From the NCBI GenBank assembly GCA_944389315.1, contig CALXLX010000010.1, positions 1 through 57,629 of the forward strand: a stretch of 57,629 nucleotides of DNA, written 5' to 3'. The stretch's first letter is position 1, and each line of letters begins with the position of its first letter. Positions 1 through 8,299 of this stretch are shown here, piece after piece. This stretch comes from an uncultured Opitutales bacterium (lineage in GTDB: Bacteria > Verrucomicrobiota > Verrucomicrobiia > Opitutales > Intestinicryptomonadaceae). The notes beneath the pieces are model-generated. The model ran no database searches. It saw only the letters and a list, made by a program, of their open reading frames with translations, and was not told the DNA's origin. Made by a program: the position numbers and the translations under genes.

Positions 1-1573
1 TTTCTATCAGGCTCTTGCCGGTCATCTCGGCGGGAGCGTGCAGGCCCATCATCTCGAGAACGGTCGGCGCTATGTCGCCGAGAGTCCCGCCGCTTCTGAG
101 CTTGAGGCCCTTCATGTCCTTGCCGTAGAGGACAACCTCCACCGGATTCAAGGTGTGGCGCGTATGAGGCTCGTTTATCTCCGGCTCGAAAAGCTGGTCG
201 CTGTTGCCGTGGTCGGCCGTCACAAGCATGGCCCCGCCAACCTCATCTACCGCCTTGGCTATCTTCTCTACGCACTTGTCAACCGCCTCGACCGCCTTTA
301 CGGCAGCCGCCATGTTGCCCGTATGTCCTACCATGTCGCCGTTGGCAAAGTTTACAACTATAAGGGCGTACTTCTTGGATAAAACGGCCTTCTCCACGGC
401 GTCGGCAACCGGATATGCGCTCATCTCGGGCTTTTGGTCGTAGGTTTGAACGTCGCGCGGGGAGTCTATGAGTATGCGGTCCTCGCCCCTGAACGGCTCC
501 TCGCGGTAGTCGTTGAAGAAAAACGTCACATGGGCAAACTTCTCCGTCTCGGCGCACCTCAGCTGGCTGAGGCCCAATGAACTGATGTAGTCTCCCAATA
601 TATTCTTCATCTTAGGCGGCTTGGGGAAAAGCACGTTGGGGCAGAGGCCCTTCTCGTACTCCGTCATGGTCGCGTAGAATATGTCGAGCTTTTTGCCGCG
701 GTCGAACCCGCTGAAAGAGTCGTCTATAAACGCCCTCGTAAGCTCCCTCGGGCGGTCTCCCCTGAAGTTGAAGAATAGCACCGCGTCTCCGTCCTTTATT
801 CTTCCCAAAGGCTTGCCGTCCTCCTCGACCCAGGTGGGAACTATAAACTCATCGCCCGTCATATTTGCGGCGGCGGGATTTGCATAGTAGCGCTCGAAGG
901 CCTCCTCCGCGTCGGATACGGCGGCCTCGGCCTTCTTGCCGATAAGGCAGTCGTAGGCCTTCTCAACCCTGTCCCAGCGCTTGTCCCTGTCCATGGCCCA
1001 GAAGCGCCCTATTACGGATACTACCTTGCCGACTCCGTACTTTGCCATCTGCTCCTTGACCTGCTTTATGAAGCCGAGCCCGCTCGTGGGGGGGGTGTCG
1101 CGCCCGTCGGTAAAGGCGTGCAAAAATACGTTCTTGTAGCCCTTCTTTGAGCATATATCAAGCATGCCGTAAAGGTGGCGCAGCATTGCGTGCACGCCCG
1201 CGTCGGAGCACAAGCCCATAAGGTGCAAATTTCCGCCCTTGTCGAGCGTCTCAAATATCTTCTTGAGAACGGGGCTCTCCAGCACTGAACCGCTCGAGAA
1301 GCCCTTGTCTATCCTGACTATCTCCTGGTCGACTATGCGCCCGGCGCCTATGTTCTGGTGGCCGACTTCTGAATTGCCCATTATGCCCTCGGGTAAGCCC
1401 ACCGACAGGCCGCATGCGGCTATTTCCGTTCTGGGCCAATTTTTGCTCAGCCCTCTGCAAAACGGTATGTTCGCGGTCTTTATCGCGTTGTATTTATCCA
1501 GCGAGGCGTTGTGGTTTTCGCCCCAGCCGTCTCTTATAAGGAGAACTACTGGTCTTTTTATGGAACTGCTCAT
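1..1573 (-). CDS. gpmI: 2,3-bisphosphoglycerate-independent phosphoglycerate mutase (3' end beyond window)
   Basis: Cytoplasmic glycolytic enzyme interconverting 3- and 2-phosphoglycerate. The frame is open from the ATG at 1573 to the window edge, giving about 524 residues, so only a short C-terminal piece is missing. The N-terminus reads [14 protein letters not shown], with the metal-binding Asp; a NSEVGH motif near residue 66 carries the catalytic Ser that forms the phosphoserine. Further downstream come [20 protein letters not shown] and, near the end, TADHGNSD and EPHTRHT, the metal-binding motifs of the alkaline-phosphatase fold. The 'RDGWG' form rather than 'LDGWG' is one I associate with Planctomycetes and Verrucomicrobia. 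It is transcribed divergently from hpnC across about 130 bp. Confidence 0.95.
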   Translation of the reverse strand, partial: MSSSIKRPVVLLIRDGWGENHNASLDKYNAIKTANIPFCRGLSKNWPRTEIAACGLSVGLPEGIMGNSEVGHQNIGAGRIVDQEIVRIDKGFSSGSVLESPVLKKIFETLDKGGNLHLMGLCSDAGVHAMLRHLYGMLDICSKKGYKNVFLHAFTDGRDTPPTSGLGFIKQVKEQMAKYGVGKVVSVIGRFWAMDRDKRWDRVEKAYDCLIGKKAEAAVSDAEEAFERYYANPAAANMTGDEFIVPTWVEEDGKPLGRIKDGDAVLFFNFRGDRPRELTRAFIDDSFSGFDRGKKLDIFYATMTEYEKGLCPNVLFPKPPKMKNILGDYISSLGLSQLRCAETEKFAHVTFFFNDYREEPFRGEDRILIDSPRDVQTYDQKPEMSAYPVADAVEKAVLSKKYALIVVNFANGDMVGHTGNMAAAVKAVEAVDKCVEKIAKAVDEVGGAMLVTADHGNSDQLFEPEINEPHTRHTLNPVEVVLYGKDMKGLKLRSGGTLGDIAPTVLEMMGLHAPAEMTGKSLIE

Positions 1574-1705
1574 AATTATCAAAATATATATGTTTTTTAA
1601 AAGGCGCCGAAGCGCAAGCACAAATTAACCCTCCTTCAGGGGGCGTGCCGTTAAATAATAACTCGACAGAAGCGTTTTTTGGTTTATAACTTTACGCTTA
1701 AAAAT

Positions 1706-2572
1706 ATGCAGAAAACTTTGAAAGACGCCTACGACAGGTGCGAGAAGCTGGCTTTCGGGCATTACGAGAATTTTCCGGTAGCCAGGCTCGTGCCAAAAGC
1801 CGTCAGGCCGCACATATCGGCTGTGTACGCGTTTGCCCGCACGGCCGACGACATCGCCGACGAGCAGCACGACAGTATCGCCGCCGACAGCCCCGAGCGC
1901 GTCGAGCGTCTTGACGCGTATGAAAACCTGCTCGACGAAACCCTCAAGACGGGCTCGTGCCCCTCGGCCGACTATGCGTGGATTTTCGAGCCCTGCGCGG
2001 ACACCATATCAAAGTTTTCCGTCCCCGTGGGGCTTTTTAAGGATTTGCTGAGCGCATTCAGGCAGGACGTCGTCAAGAAGCGCTACGAGACTTTCGACGA
2101 ATTGAAGGACTACTGCCGACGCAGCGCAAACCCCGTGGGGCGCCTGGTGCTGATACTCCACGGGCTTGGCGGCGAGGAGCGCTTTAAGATGTCTGACGCC
2201 ATATGCACGGCTTTGCAGCTTGCCAATTTCTGGCAGGATATGTCCGTCGACAAGGACAAGGGGCGCATTTACGTTCCTCGTTGCGATTGGGACGGCCTTA
2301 CGGAGGACGATTTTCTGAAGGCCGGTTTCGCCTCGGACAAGATGAGGCAGGTTGTGAAATTTCAAGTCGAGCGCACGCGCGGGCTTTTCGATCTGGGCGA
2401 CGGGCTTCCCAAAACCTTGCCTTTCCCGCTGAGCTTGGAGATACGCCTTACGCTTGCGGGAGGCAGGGCGATATGCGACATGGTCGAAAAACGTGGCTAC
2501 GACACCATATCGGACAGACCGAGCATAGGCGCATTCGACAAACTAAAGATACTTTTAAAATCTATTTTCTAA
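1706..2572 (+). CDS. hpnC: Squalene synthase HpnC-like (hydroxysqualene synthase)
   Basis: 288-residue trans-isoprenyl diphosphate synthase fold. In the HpnCDE route HpnD makes presqualene diphosphate, HpnC converts it to hydroxysqualene, and HpnE reduces that to squalene. The first aspartate-rich motif is TADDIADE (about residue 45) and the second lies in NFWQDMSVDKDKGRIYVP. The ATG at 1706 is preferred over an in-frame TTG at 1679 because homology begins just after it (LAFGHYENFPVA); neither has a clear Shine-Dalgarno sequence. The stop codon TAA directly abuts the next ATG (TAAATG), so translation is probably coupled to the following fused gene. First gene of a three-gene operon. Confidence 0.9.
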   Translation: MQKTLKDAYDRCEKLAFGHYENFPVARLVPKAVRPHISAVYAFARTADDIADEQHDSIAADSPERVERLDAYENLLDETLKTGSCPSADYAWIFEPCADTISKFSVPVGLFKDLLSAFRQDVVKKRYETFDELKDYCRRSANPVGRLVLILHGLGGEERFKMSDAICTALQLANFWQDMSVDKDKGRIYVPRCDWDGLTEDDFLKAGFASDKMRQVVKFQVERTRGLFDLGDGLPKTLPFPLSLEIRLTLAGGRAICDMVEKRGYDTISDRPSIGAFDKLKILLKSIF

Positions 2573-4774
2573 ATGCCCGGCGACAATACAGACGGATATT
2601 TTGAGGATTCCTCGCAAAGCCGCGGGCAGGAGATGTCGCGCAGGAAGTCTAATCTGGCGTTTGCGTTCTTCGTGATGGAGAAATCGCGCGCGCGGGACAT
2701 GGAGGTTTTCTACACATACTGCAGGGTGCTCGACGACATTGCCGACGACGCTTCCTCTCCCGTCGCTGAAAAGATACGCCTTCTGAAAAAGTGGGAAGAC
2801 GAGATAGAGCTTATATACGCCCACATCGCGGGAGAGGAAAAAGCCGGAGCGGGGAAGGAAAAAATATCTCCGCTTGGCAGGGAGGTGATGGAGGTCGTTC
2901 GCAGAAGGGACGTTCCCAAGGAGCATATGCTGGCCATAATACGCGGCGTAATGCGCGACACCTCCCCCGAGCCCTTCAAGACCTTTGAGGATTTAAGGCA
3001 GTACTGCTACGGGGTGGCCAGCGCGGTTGGGCTTGTTAGCATCTGCATATTTGGCTACAAGAATCCGCGCACGGAGCTCTTTGCGGAGACTCTCGGATAC
3101 GCGCTGCAGTTTACGAACATACTGCGCGACGTTGTGGACGACAAGCTCTCGCAAAACCGCGTGTATATACCGCAGGAGGAGCTCGACGCTTTCGGCGTCA
3201 GCGCGGCGGACCTGGCCGATCCGTCGAAGAATCCGGCATGCCGAAGGCTGTTTAAGATGCAGTTTTTCAGGGCCAAGCACTATTTCAACAAGGCTCGCAG
3301 GCTCGTCTGCCCGGAGGACGCAAAGGCGCTTGCCCCGGCATTCATAATGTGGAACATATACGAATGCATACTCGGGCGCATAGCGGCGGAAAATTTTAAG
3401 ATAGGCAAGGACATAATAAAAATTCCAAAGTGGAAAAAATTCCTTCTGGCCTTCGGGGCTGTGCGCCGCGCGGGCAGGCTTGCGAAGGCAAAGGAAAAGG
3501 CCTTCGGTTCCGCGGCGGTTTTTGGCGGCGGGGTTGCGGGGCTTTCGGCGGCGTTGAATCTGGCGTACGAGGGCTTTGATGTGGACTTGTTCGAGTCGAA
3601 GAGCGTATTGGGCGGGCGCGCGGCCTCCTTCAAATGGCGCGACTGTTCGGCCGAGCTGGACAACGGCCCGCATGCGCTTATGGGCTGCTACAAGAATTTC
3701 TTATCCTTCGTAAATATGTTTGAAATTCCCGGGGCGTTTTGGCCCCCGGCGGAAGGCATGACATTTGCTTTCCCGGACGGCTCCACAGTCACGGCGTCCA
3801 TGGGCGGCGCAGGCGTCTTTGAAATTCTAAAATTCGGAAAGATAAGAGGTTTTCTGTCGGCAAGAAATTTGCTGCTGCTGCTTAAGATTAAATTCGGGCT
3901 AGGCTGCGGCCGCAGGGGCGAGACGGTGTCGGAATATCTCGACAGGAACGGCATAGGGGCGGATATAAGGCGCTCGTTCTGGGAGCCGTTCTGCCTGTCG
4001 GCGTTAAATACACCGCCTTCGGAGGCGTCGGCGGAAGTGATGGTTGACACTCTTAAAAAGTCCCTGCTCTCCGGCGGAGTTGCAGGCAGGCTGATTATCC
4101 CCAGGAAGCCCCTGGCGGACAGCTTTAAGAATGCCGCGACGGAGTTTCTAAAGTCTGTGGGCTCGCGCGTGCACATGTCCGAAAAAATCACCAGCCTGAA
4201 TTTTAGCGGCGGAAGGCTGGAGTCTTTTACTACGTCCTCCGGCGGGAGTTTCTTCCCCGCATTGGCCGTCTCGGCGCTGCCTTGGGGCTCGCTCGAAAAC
4301 CTGCTGCCCGAGGGACGTCTTAAAGAGCGTATAAAGAACATATCCGGAGCGGACATATTGAACGTCTACATGCTCTCGGACAGAAAATTGTTCGACAAAA
4401 ACCATATATGCCTTGTCGATTCTCCCCTGCACTGGGTATTCGACCTCTCCGACAGGCTTCCGAAGGGTGCGTCGGGGTATTTGTACGGAATTACGATAAG
4501 CGCAAGCTCGTTAAACCCGCTCGAGGCGGAAAGGGTTGCTGAGAGTGAATTGAAAAAATTCTTCGGAGAATTTAAGGTTGTTTCGTCCGTGCGCATACTG
4601 TGCAAGGACGCCACGACGCGCGCCGACGCAAAGACCGAAGGCGCGCGCCCCGAGATGAAAACAGAATATGAAAACTTCCTTCTTACGGGCGACTGGGTAA
4701 AGTCGGGGCTTCCCTGCACGCTCGAGAGCGCGGCGAAAAACTCTATGTTTTCCCTGCGCGAAATTGTAAAATAA
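2573..4774 (+). CDS. Fused presqualene diphosphate synthase (HpnD) - hydroxysqualene dehydroxylase (HpnE)
   Basis: A 733-residue protein with two complete enzymes. Residues about 20-290 are an HpnD-like prenyl synthase with DDIADD and the second Asp motif in FTNILRDVVDDKLSQNRVYIP. Residues about 313-733 are an HpnE-like FAD amine-oxidase-fold dehydroxylase: a Rossmann dinucleotide motif (VFGGGVAGLSAA, about 317-328), an FAD-binding ESKSVLGGRAASF stretch, and a C-terminal LTGDWVKSGLPCTLESA flavin motif. Together with HpnC this would make squalene from farnesyl diphosphate. hpnD and hpnE are normally separate genes; here there is no stop or internal start between them and the linker is a short basic stretch. 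It starts immediately after the hpnC stop and ends immediately before the next ATG. Confidence 0.88.
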   Translation: MPGDNTDGYFEDSSQSRGQEMSRRKSNLAFAFFVMEKSRARDMEVFYTYCRVLDDIADDASSPVAEKIRLLKKWEDEIELIYAHIAGEEKAGAGKEKISPLGREVMEVVRRRDVPKEHMLAIIRGVMRDTSPEPFKTFEDLRQYCYGVASAVGLVSICIFGYKNPRTELFAETLGYALQFTNILRDVVDDKLSQNRVYIPQEELDAFGVSAADLADPSKNPACRRLFKMQFFRAKHYFNKARRLVCPEDAKALAPAFIMWNIYECILGRIAAENFKIGKDIIKIPKWKKFLLAFGAVRRAGRLAKAKEKAFGSAAVFGGGVAGLSAALNLAYEGFDVDLFESKSVLGGRAASFKWRDCSAELDNGPHALMGCYKNFLSFVNMFEIPGAFWPPAEGMTFAFPDGSTVTASMGGAGVFEILKFGKIRGFLSARNLLLLLKIKFGLGCGRRGETVSEYLDRNGIGADIRRSFWEPFCLSALNTPPSEASAEVMVDTLKKSLLSGGVAGRLIIPRKPLADSFKNAATEFLKSVGSRVHMSEKITSLNFSGGRLESFTTSSGGSFFPALAVSALPWGSLENLLPEGRLKERIKNISGADILNVYMLSDRKLFDKNHICLVDSPLHWVFDLSDRLPKGASGYLYGITISASSLNPLEAERVAESELKKFFGEFKVVSSVRILCKDATTRADAKTEGARPEMKTEYENFLLTGDWVKSGLPCTLESAAKNSMFSLREIVK

Positions 4775-5476
4775 ATGAATGCTCACAAAGCTCTGTTCGT
4801 GTTTCCGACGCCCTACGAGGCGCAGAAGGTATTTTCCCTCTTCATGGGAAGAAGGCGCATGCCCGAAGTCGGCGACGAGGGCGTATTCGAGCTTTCCGGG
4901 GAGAAGTTTGCCGGGCTCGTTTGCGGATACGCCTCGTCCAAGGCAGCGGTGCGCGTAGAGGAGGCCGTCTCGGGGACCAATCCGGAAAACGTGCTGCTTT
5001 GCGGGTTCTGTGGGGCGTGCGTGCCGGACTTGGCCATAGGGGAGGCCATTGTGGACTCAACCTCCGAGCATCTCGTCAACGCCGCCAGGCTTGCAGGGGC
5101 AAAAAAGAGAAAAATATGCGCCTATCCGCGCGTGGCAGACAACGCCGCAAAAGAAACTCTCGCCCGCGAGAGCGGGGCCGATGCGGTCGACATGGAAAGC
5201 GCGTTTGTCAGGGATCTTTGCGGGAACGCGTCTTTTGCGTCTTTCAGGGTTGTCAGCGATGCGTTCCCGTCGGAATGTTTTCCGTCGGAATTCCTTAATG
5301 CGCTTGTGGACACCCACTCGGGGAAATCGCGCCCCTTTGCGGCAGCGTGGGAGCTTGTTAAAAAGCCTTCCCGGATACTTTGGCTGATGCGTTTTGCTAA
5401 AAACATGGGGCGCGTGCGGGAAATATACGACGAATATATAGAAAAGTTCGTCTTTGAAATCTCAAAACTTCCCTAA
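4775..5476 (+). CDS. Nucleoside phosphorylase family protein, HpnG-like
   Basis: A 233-residue protein of the purine nucleoside phosphorylase / MTA-SAH nucleosidase superfamily. Visible hallmarks are the glycine-rich LLCGFCGACVPDLAIGEAIV segment (about residues 72-91) and DAVDMESAFV (about 139-148), with the substrate-contacting Glu. In hopanoid operons the family member HpnG releases adenine from adenosylhopane during side-chain formation; the position directly after hpnC and hpnDE (TAAATG, no gap) supports that role. No squalene-hopene cyclase or HpnH is visible in the window, so a general futalosine- or MTA-type hydrolase function cannot be excluded. Confidence 0.75.
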   Translation: MNAHKALFVFPTPYEAQKVFSLFMGRRRMPEVGDEGVFELSGEKFAGLVCGYASSKAAVRVEEAVSGTNPENVLLCGFCGACVPDLAIGEAIVDSTSEHLVNAARLAGAKKRKICAYPRVADNAAKETLARESGADAVDMESAFVRDLCGNASFASFRVVSDAFPSECFPSEFLNALVDTHSGKSRPFAAAWELVKKPSRILWLMRFAKNMGRVREIYDEYIEKFVFEISKLP

Positions 5477-5567
5477 GGCGCGTATTTTTTTGCCTGCCGC
5501 AAATATTCCGCGCGGAAGGGCTATGCGCCGCATGCGCGCTGCCGCGCTCTAAGGTGTAAAATGGAGG

Positions 5568-6446
5568 TTAAGCCCGCGGCGGGTTTCCGCGGGGCGCGCG
5601 CGGGCGGCATATCGCAAATACCGCCCCCAATGCGGCCAGGAAGAACAAATATCCGTAGGCTTCGTGCATGGCGTGGTAGTTTTGCATGGATATATGCCCG
5701 GCCGTGAGAACTATGCATAATATGCGCATTATATTGGCTATGAATGCCAGGAATACGCAAAGCAGGACAAGCGCTATTTTTGCGCCCGCGCTTTTGTTGC
5801 GGTCGGGCACCGCAAGGAGTATGGATAAAATTGCGCACGAAGTCATCAGGCCGAATCCGTTGCACTGAGCGGCGACTTCAAAAGGCCTTCCCCCCAGCAG
5901 CAGGAGGAATTTTCCCGCGTCCTTAAAAAACAGCAATTTCGCGTCCGCCCCAAATGCGTTTAGAACCTCCGCGGAGCACATGCCCGACAGGTATCTTAAC
6001 GGCATGTCGAAAATCGGCATCAGTAGTGCGAGAAGCGCGTATGCATAAAGCCCGATTCCTACGGCGCCAACAAATTTCTCCCCGCCTCCGCGAAAGAACG
6101 CGTATCCGGCGGACATCAGAGCCGCGGCAACCCCGCCGAGCAGAAGGGGCGCTCCCCAAAGGGTATCCTTAAGCGCGGCCGCCGCGAAGAACAGCGCATA
6201 CGCCGTCGCCAGGGACGCAAAGCTCCTGCCCGTAAAATACGGCTTTTTTGACGGCCTTAACCCGTAGCCGACCGCCACTGCAAGCGCGGCGAACACGAAG
6301 GTAAGGAAGGCCTCTGACAGCTGGGAAAACGACGCGCAGTAGTACGCAAAAGACAAGCAAACGGGCGCAAAGACTCCCATTGCCGCAATCCATGCGGCAA
6401 TCTCCCATAGGCTGGATTCCTCCCGTCGGCGCTGGGCGTCTTTCAT
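5568..6446 (-). CDS. Exosortase (PEP-CTERM transpeptidase), exosortase/archaeosortase family
   Basis: 292-residue polytopic membrane protein with about eight hydrophobic segments. The family's catalytic triad is visible: Cys195 in AAQCNGF, Arg241 in ANIMRIL, and His261 in MHEAYGYLFF. Exosortases cleave the PEP motif of C-terminal sorting signals and hand the protein on for surface attachment. One PEP-CTERM substrate lies in this window (35827-36696). No exopolysaccharide or EpsI-type gene is adjacent; the gene is convergent with the hpn operon (91 bp apart) and divergent from the antiporter gene. The C-terminus ends in a basic, Pro-rich tail. Confidence 0.9.
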   Translation of the reverse strand: MKDAQRRREESSLWEIAAWIAAMGVFAPVCLSFAYYCASFSQLSEAFLTFVFAALAVAVGYGLRPSKKPYFTGRSFASLATAYALFFAAAALKDTLWGAPLLLGGVAAALMSAGYAFFRGGGEKFVGAVGIGLYAYALLALLMPIFDMPLRYLSGMCSAEVLNAFGADAKLLFFKDAGKFLLLLGGRPFEVAAQCNGFGLMTSCAILSILLAVPDRNKSAGAKIALVLLCVFLAFIANIMRILCIVLTAGHISMQNYHAMHEAYGYLFFLAALGAVFAICRPRAPRGNPPRA

Positions 6447-6602
6447 ATTTTTTATGACAGGCGTTTGGCGGATTTTGGCAAATTTATTTTATAAATTTTA
6501 GGATTTCCTCTCTGCGCGGGGCCTGTGCGTGATAGGGCAGCGCCGCGCTCGGCGGAGAAATTTTCCGCTTGGGTTGCGGGGCAAAAGTTCCGATTATTCT
6601 TG

Positions 6603-6629
6603 TAATGCGGCATTAGCCCTGTCTAATGC
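6603..6629. repeat. Overlapping TAATGC/GCATTA palindromes upstream of the antiporter gene
   Basis: TAATGC at 6603-6608, GCATTA(G) at 6610-6616 and (C)TAATGC at 6623-6629. The last two form a perfect 7-bp inverted repeat with a 6-nt spacer that ends 12 nt before the ATG at 6642. It may be an operator or a 5' UTR hairpin. The rest of the divergent exosortase/antiporter spacer (6447-6602) shows nothing I can name. Confidence 0.4.
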
Positions 6630-6641
6630 TCTATTGGAAAG

Positions 6642-8156
6642 ATGAATAAGAAGCGTTTTATTGCGGCATTTGTTTTGCTGTTTGCGGTCTTGTCCTGCGC
6701 GTACGGGTCCCAAGAGGCGGTTGCGGCCTATCCCATACCTTTGGGGGACTATCCAAGAACGGCGGGAAACTCCCTCTGGGCCGAGCTCTGGGAACGCGTG
6801 AAGTTCGCCCCCTTCAACGTATTTGCCACTGTGATTTTCTTCTGCGCTATACTCCACACTTTTAGCGTGGGGTTCTTCCACAGGCTTTCGGAGAAGCTGG
6901 AGCTTGAGCATGAGGAAAAGCTGCGCATCATGCTCGCGTACGGCGCAAAATTTCCGAAGGGTGAAAACCCTGTAAGTTTTCCCGCCAAGCTGTGCGGGTA
7001 TTTGGGGGAAGTGGAGGCAGTTTTCGGAATATGGCTGATACCGCTTTTCATAGGCTTTTGCATATGCTACGGCTGGAGGGACTTTACCGCCTACATAGAC
7101 AACCTCGCTTTCGAGCAGCAGAAGTTTACGGAGCCGATGTTCGTGGTGGTTGTAATGTGCATAGCGGCAACAAAGCCCGTTATAAACGTTGCGGGGAAAC
7201 TCATACATATGTTTGCCCGCCTGGGGAACAGCACTCCTGCGGCGTGGTGGATATCCATATTTTTCATAGGCCCTGTGCTGGGCTCTTTCATAACAGAGCC
7301 CGCCGCAATTACAATCTGCGCGATGCTTCTTTTCCGCGAATTCTACGAGCTCAAGCCCTCGACCTCCTTCAAATACGCCACTTTGGCCCTGCTTCTAACC
7401 ACTGTGAGCGCTGGCGGAACGCTCACGCACTTTGCGGCGCCCCCCGTGCTCATGGTGGCAAAAATTTGGGACTGGGACACCGCGTTTATGTTCGAGCATT
7501 TCGGGTGGAAGGCGTGGCTTGGCATAGTTGCCAGCACCATGTTCTACTACTTCATATTCAGGGCCGAGTTTGCGCGGCTTAAGGAGGACTCCAAGCTGCA
7601 TAAGCGCAGGGGCGATTACAGCGAAAAGATACCCTTGTGGGTGATTGTCGTGCATATACTTTTCCTGGTGTTTACGGTCTCAACCCTCCACCATCCGGCG
7701 CTTTTTATATTCGCGTTCCTGTTCTTCCTGGCCTTTGCAAGCTCCACGAGGCAGTACCAGTACGGCGTAAACGTCAAGACGCCGATTCTGGTCGGGTTTT
7801 TCCTCGCGGGGCTGGTCGTGCACGGCTCGCTGCAGGCCTGGTGGATAGAGCCCGTCTTGGGAAGGTTTTCCGAGCTGTCCTTGTTTATAGGCGCGATAGT
7901 GCTGACTTCGTTTAACGACAATGCGGCAATTACGTATCTGGCGAGCATGGTTCCGTCGTTCAGCGAGCACCTGAAGTACATAGTTGTCGCCGGCGCGGTG
8001 ACGGGAGGCGGCCTGACGGTCATAGCAAACGCCCCAAATCCGGCGGCGCTTTCCATATTGAAGCGCTACTACAAGGGGGGAATTTCCCCCATGCAGCTTT
8101 TCCTTTCGGCAATTCCGCCAACGGCGATAATCGCGCTTGCATTTTACTTCCTGTAA
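6642..8156 (+). CDS. Putative Na+/H+ antiporter
   Basis: 504-residue inner-membrane protein with an N-terminal hydrophobic leader (ending near CAYGSQEAVAA) and about twelve membrane segments. It matches the family annotated as 'putative Na+/H+ antiporter', with conserved stretches such as SFITEPAAITICAMLLF, SAGGTLTHFAAPPVLMVA and TSFNDNAAITYLASMVP, the last resembling the ion-binding 'N-D' helices of the ArsB/NhaD-type ion transporter superfamily, plus GGGLTVIANAPNPA. Role inferred: sodium export or pH homeostasis. It is transcribed in the same direction as the sodium-coupled NSS transporter 140 bp downstream, which could use the Na+ gradient it maintains. The ATG is preceded by GGAAAG at very short spacing. 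Confidence 0.82.
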   Translation: MNKKRFIAAFVLLFAVLSCAYGSQEAVAAYPIPLGDYPRTAGNSLWAELWERVKFAPFNVFATVIFFCAILHTFSVGFFHRLSEKLELEHEEKLRIMLAYGAKFPKGENPVSFPAKLCGYLGEVEAVFGIWLIPLFIGFCICYGWRDFTAYIDNLAFEQQKFTEPMFVVVVMCIAATKPVINVAGKLIHMFARLGNSTPAAWWISIFFIGPVLGSFITEPAAITICAMLLFREFYELKPSTSFKYATLALLLTTVSAGGTLTHFAAPPVLMVAKIWDWDTAFMFEHFGWKAWLGIVASTMFYYFIFRAEFARLKEDSKLHKRRGDYSEKIPLWVIVVHILFLVFTVSTLHHPALFIFAFLFFLAFASSTRQYQYGVNVKTPILVGFFLAGLVVHGSLQAWWIEPVLGRFSELSLFIGAIVLTSFNDNAAITYLASMVPSFSEHLKYIVVAGAVTGGGLTVIANAPNPAALSILKRYYKGGISPMQLFLSAIPPTAIIALAFYFL

Positions 8157-8299
8157 ACCGATAATTATATTTTGTGTTTGATTGGAAACTTCAATTTCTG
8201 CCGCGCGGGAAATGCGCGCCCTCAGACGCGCATAGCATGCGCGCGGCGCTGCGTTTTGCGCGGATCAACGAGCCTTTTAATCTGTTAAATTCTTAGACG

